This document shows, one piece after another, positions 62,603 to 64,000 of a stretch of 64,000 bases of DNA. The position numbers and the translations under genes are program-made. Below the pieces are notes generated by a model. That model was not told where the DNA came from and ran no database searches. It saw nothing but the letters and a program-made list of their open reading frames with translations. The stretch comes from Pseudoxanthomonas sp. J31 (GTDB lineage Bacteria; Pseudomonadota; Gammaproteobacteria; Xanthomonadales; Xanthomonadaceae): positions 124,001 to 188,000 of the forward strand of contig NZ_AZNZ01000003.1 in the NCBI RefSeq assembly GCF_000510725.1, read 5' to 3'. How positions within the stretch are numbered: the stretch's first letter is position 1; the number at the start of each line of letters is the position of its first letter.

Positions 62603-64000
62603 ATGCTCCGTCACGCCATCCTGGCGGCTGCCGTTGCGGCCGCGCTTCCGCTCGTTCCTGAAATTGCCCGCGCCGAAGAGGCCGCCGGCGGCGACAGCCG
62701 CACCCTTGCCACCGTCGTGGTCACCGGCTCCAACCTGCGCCGCGCCGACGCCGAAGGGCCCAACCCGGTCCAGGTGATTGGCCGCGAGCAGCTGGAGGTC
62801 TCGGGCAAGGCCACCGTCGCCGACCTGCTGCGCTCGATCTCGGCCAATACCGGCAACGCCAGCAACGAGACTTCCAACAGCGGCTGGGCGTCCGGCTCGG
62901 CCGGCATCGGCCTGCGCGGCCTGTCGCAGAAGAACACCCTGGTACTGCTCAACGGCCGTCGCCTGGCCAACTACGGTTTCCCGGCCAACGGCCTGTCCGA
63001 CACCTTCGTCAACCTCAATGCGCTGCCGCTGGTGGCGGTGGAGCGGATCGAAGTGCTGAAGGACGGCGCCTCGGCCGTGTACGGCTCCGATGCGGTGGCC
63101 GGCGTGGTCAACATCATCACCCGGCAGAACTTCGAGGGCCTGGACATCGGCGGCCGCATCGGCACCTCCGACGAGGGCGGGCTGGACGAGCGCCAGGCCA
63201 AGCTGATCGGTGGCTTCGGCGACCTCGACCGCGACCGCTTCAACGTCCTCTACAGCCTGGACTACTACAAGCGCGAGCGCCTGGACCAGGACCAGCGTGA
63301 GCTGACCCGCTCCGGCATCTATTCCGGCCCCGGCGGACGCTGGAACGGCTGGTCGGCCAAGGGCGCGCGCTTCCTGGTCGGCGGCGTGTCGGTGCCGCTG
63401 CTGGATGCCGATGGCAACTGCCCGCAGGGCACGACCCTGGTGCCCAGCGCACCGATCGACGGCCTGCGCGGCGATACCTGCGGCTTCAACCTGGCCCCGT
63501 ACACCACGCTGATCCCCGCCACCGAGCGCCTGCAGGGGTATGCCAACGCCACCTGGCGGGTGAGCGACAACGTGGAGGTGTTCGGCGAGGCGCTGTACAG
63601 CTACGTCCGCGGCACGTCCTGGTTCGGCAACAGCCCGTTCTTCACCCTGGAGGGCGGACGCTTCGCGCTCAACGCGGATACCGGCCTGGCCGAGCCGGTG
63701 CCCAACGTGCTGCCGGCGGGCAATCCCTACAACCCCTATGGGGTGGACACCCCGATCGAGTACACCTTCTTCAACGTCGGCCGCTCGATCAAGACCAACC
63801 GCTCCGATGCCTACCGCGTGGTCGGCGGCGTGCGCGGCACGCTCGGCGACTGGGAGTGGGAGGCGGCCGGCTTCCTTGCGCGCAGCAAGGAGGACGAGCG
63901 GGTGGCCGGCGGCTTCGCCAACCGCTGGGCGCTGTTCGACGCGCTGGCCGACGGCAGCTACAACCTGCGCGACCCGGCGGCCACGCCGCAGGCGGTGCTG
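62603..64000 (+). CDS. TonB-dependent receptor, N-terminal part (runs off the window)
   Basis: The visible 466 codons start with a signal peptide (MLRHAILAAAVAAALPLVPEIARA) and then a TonB box-like TVVVTGSNLRR. The plug domain follows (PVQVIGREQLEVSGKATVADLL, then IGLRGLSQKNTLVLLNGRRLA, and VERIEVLKDGASAVYGSDAVAGVVNI), and the first strands of the beta barrel. These proteins import siderophores, vitamins or oligosaccharides across the outer membrane with TonB energy, and Xanthomonadaceae have many. The gene continues beyond the right edge. The 40 bases around 62515-62555 upstream are unusually AT-rich and probably hold the promoter. The substrate is unknown. Confidence 0.93.
   Translation, partial: MLRHAILAAAVAAALPLVPEIARAEEAAGGDSRTLATVVVTGSNLRRADAEGPNPVQVIGREQLEVSGKATVADLLRSISANTGNASNETSNSGWASGSAGIGLRGLSQKNTLVLLNGRRLANYGFPANGLSDTFVNLNALPLVAVERIEVLKDGASAVYGSDAVAGVVNIITRQNFEGLDIGGRIGTSDEGGLDERQAKLIGGFGDLDRDRFNVLYSLDYYKRERLDQDQRELTRSGIYSGPGGRWNGWSAKGARFLVGGVSVPLLDADGNCPQGTTLVPSAPIDGLRGDTCGFNLAPYTTLIPATERLQGYANATWRVSDNVEVFGEALYSYVRGTSWFGNSPFFTLEGGRFALNADTGLAEPVPNVLPAGNPYNPYGVDTPIEYTFFNVGRSIKTNRSDAYRVVGGVRGTLGDWEWEAAGFLARSKEDERVAGGFANRWALFDALADGSYNLRDPAATPQAVL

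Overview
The window is a GC-rich chromosomal segment of a gammaproteobacterium, most likely Xanthomonadaceae (Pseudoxanthomonas, Luteimonas or Lysobacter type). The evidence is gene order (rpsA-ihfB-lapA-lapB followed by surface polysaccharide genes and galU; ndk-rlmN-pilF-rodZ-yfgM-bamB-der), GATTCGGGATTC-type repeats between two fad genes, many 4-base start/stop overlaps, and a large TonB-dependent receptor at the right edge. The genus is inference.

Layout. 1-7782 holds the end of cytidylate kinase, ribosomal protein S1 (with a structured leader), IHF beta, the LapA/LapB LPS control pair, a WecA-like glycan-phosphate transferase, a CapD-type nucleotide-sugar dehydratase and GalU. A perfect bidirectional terminator separates GalU from a leftward beta-oxidation operon (11-kb mark: PsrA-like TetR regulator, FadB-like fusion enzyme, thiolase) that has a PsrA-type operator in front of the regulator gene. 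12450-20935 is a rightward housekeeping run: ndk, rlmN, pilF, rodZ, yfgM, bamB, der, mobA, moeA. 21019-25292 holds a rhodanese-MoeB fusion, a KefB/C-type antiporter, a DUF1244 gene and folD. 25426-30943 is a cytochrome oxidase cluster (CoxB, fused subunit I+III, two small membrane proteins, HemJ-like protein, CtaG). guaB and guaA follow.

Directly downstream of guaA sits a leftward, visibly less GC-rich defence island (34180-44954). It encodes a BrxR/CapW-like WYL regulator, then HsdR, HsdM, HsdS (with an unusual C-terminal extension), an SMC/ABC-type ATPase and an HNH nuclease. The last two resemble a Septu (PtuA/PtuB) pair. The six genes overlap or abut, so they look like one transcript: a type I restriction-modification system with a nuclease/ATPase module and its own repressor. 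A degenerate copy of the guaA 3' end lies at the far boundary and may mark an old integration site. No integrase is present.

45367-55797 is host-like: small membrane protein, DUF3606 protein, LigD with a histone-H1-like linker, a soluble PAS histidine kinase and response regulator, acyltransferase, SlyD-like isomerase, small conserved proteins, an M14 peptidase and an HDOD protein. 55984-61170 is accessory: a VOC protein, a NERD-type gene cut by a remnant of an IS21-family istB gene, and an arsenic resistance cluster (acr3-arsC-arsR with divergent arsH) bracketed by copies of a short motif. The window ends with a small lipoprotein, a YhhN-family protein and the first 466 codons of a TonB-dependent receptor. 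No tRNA, rRNA or CRISPR array was seen.
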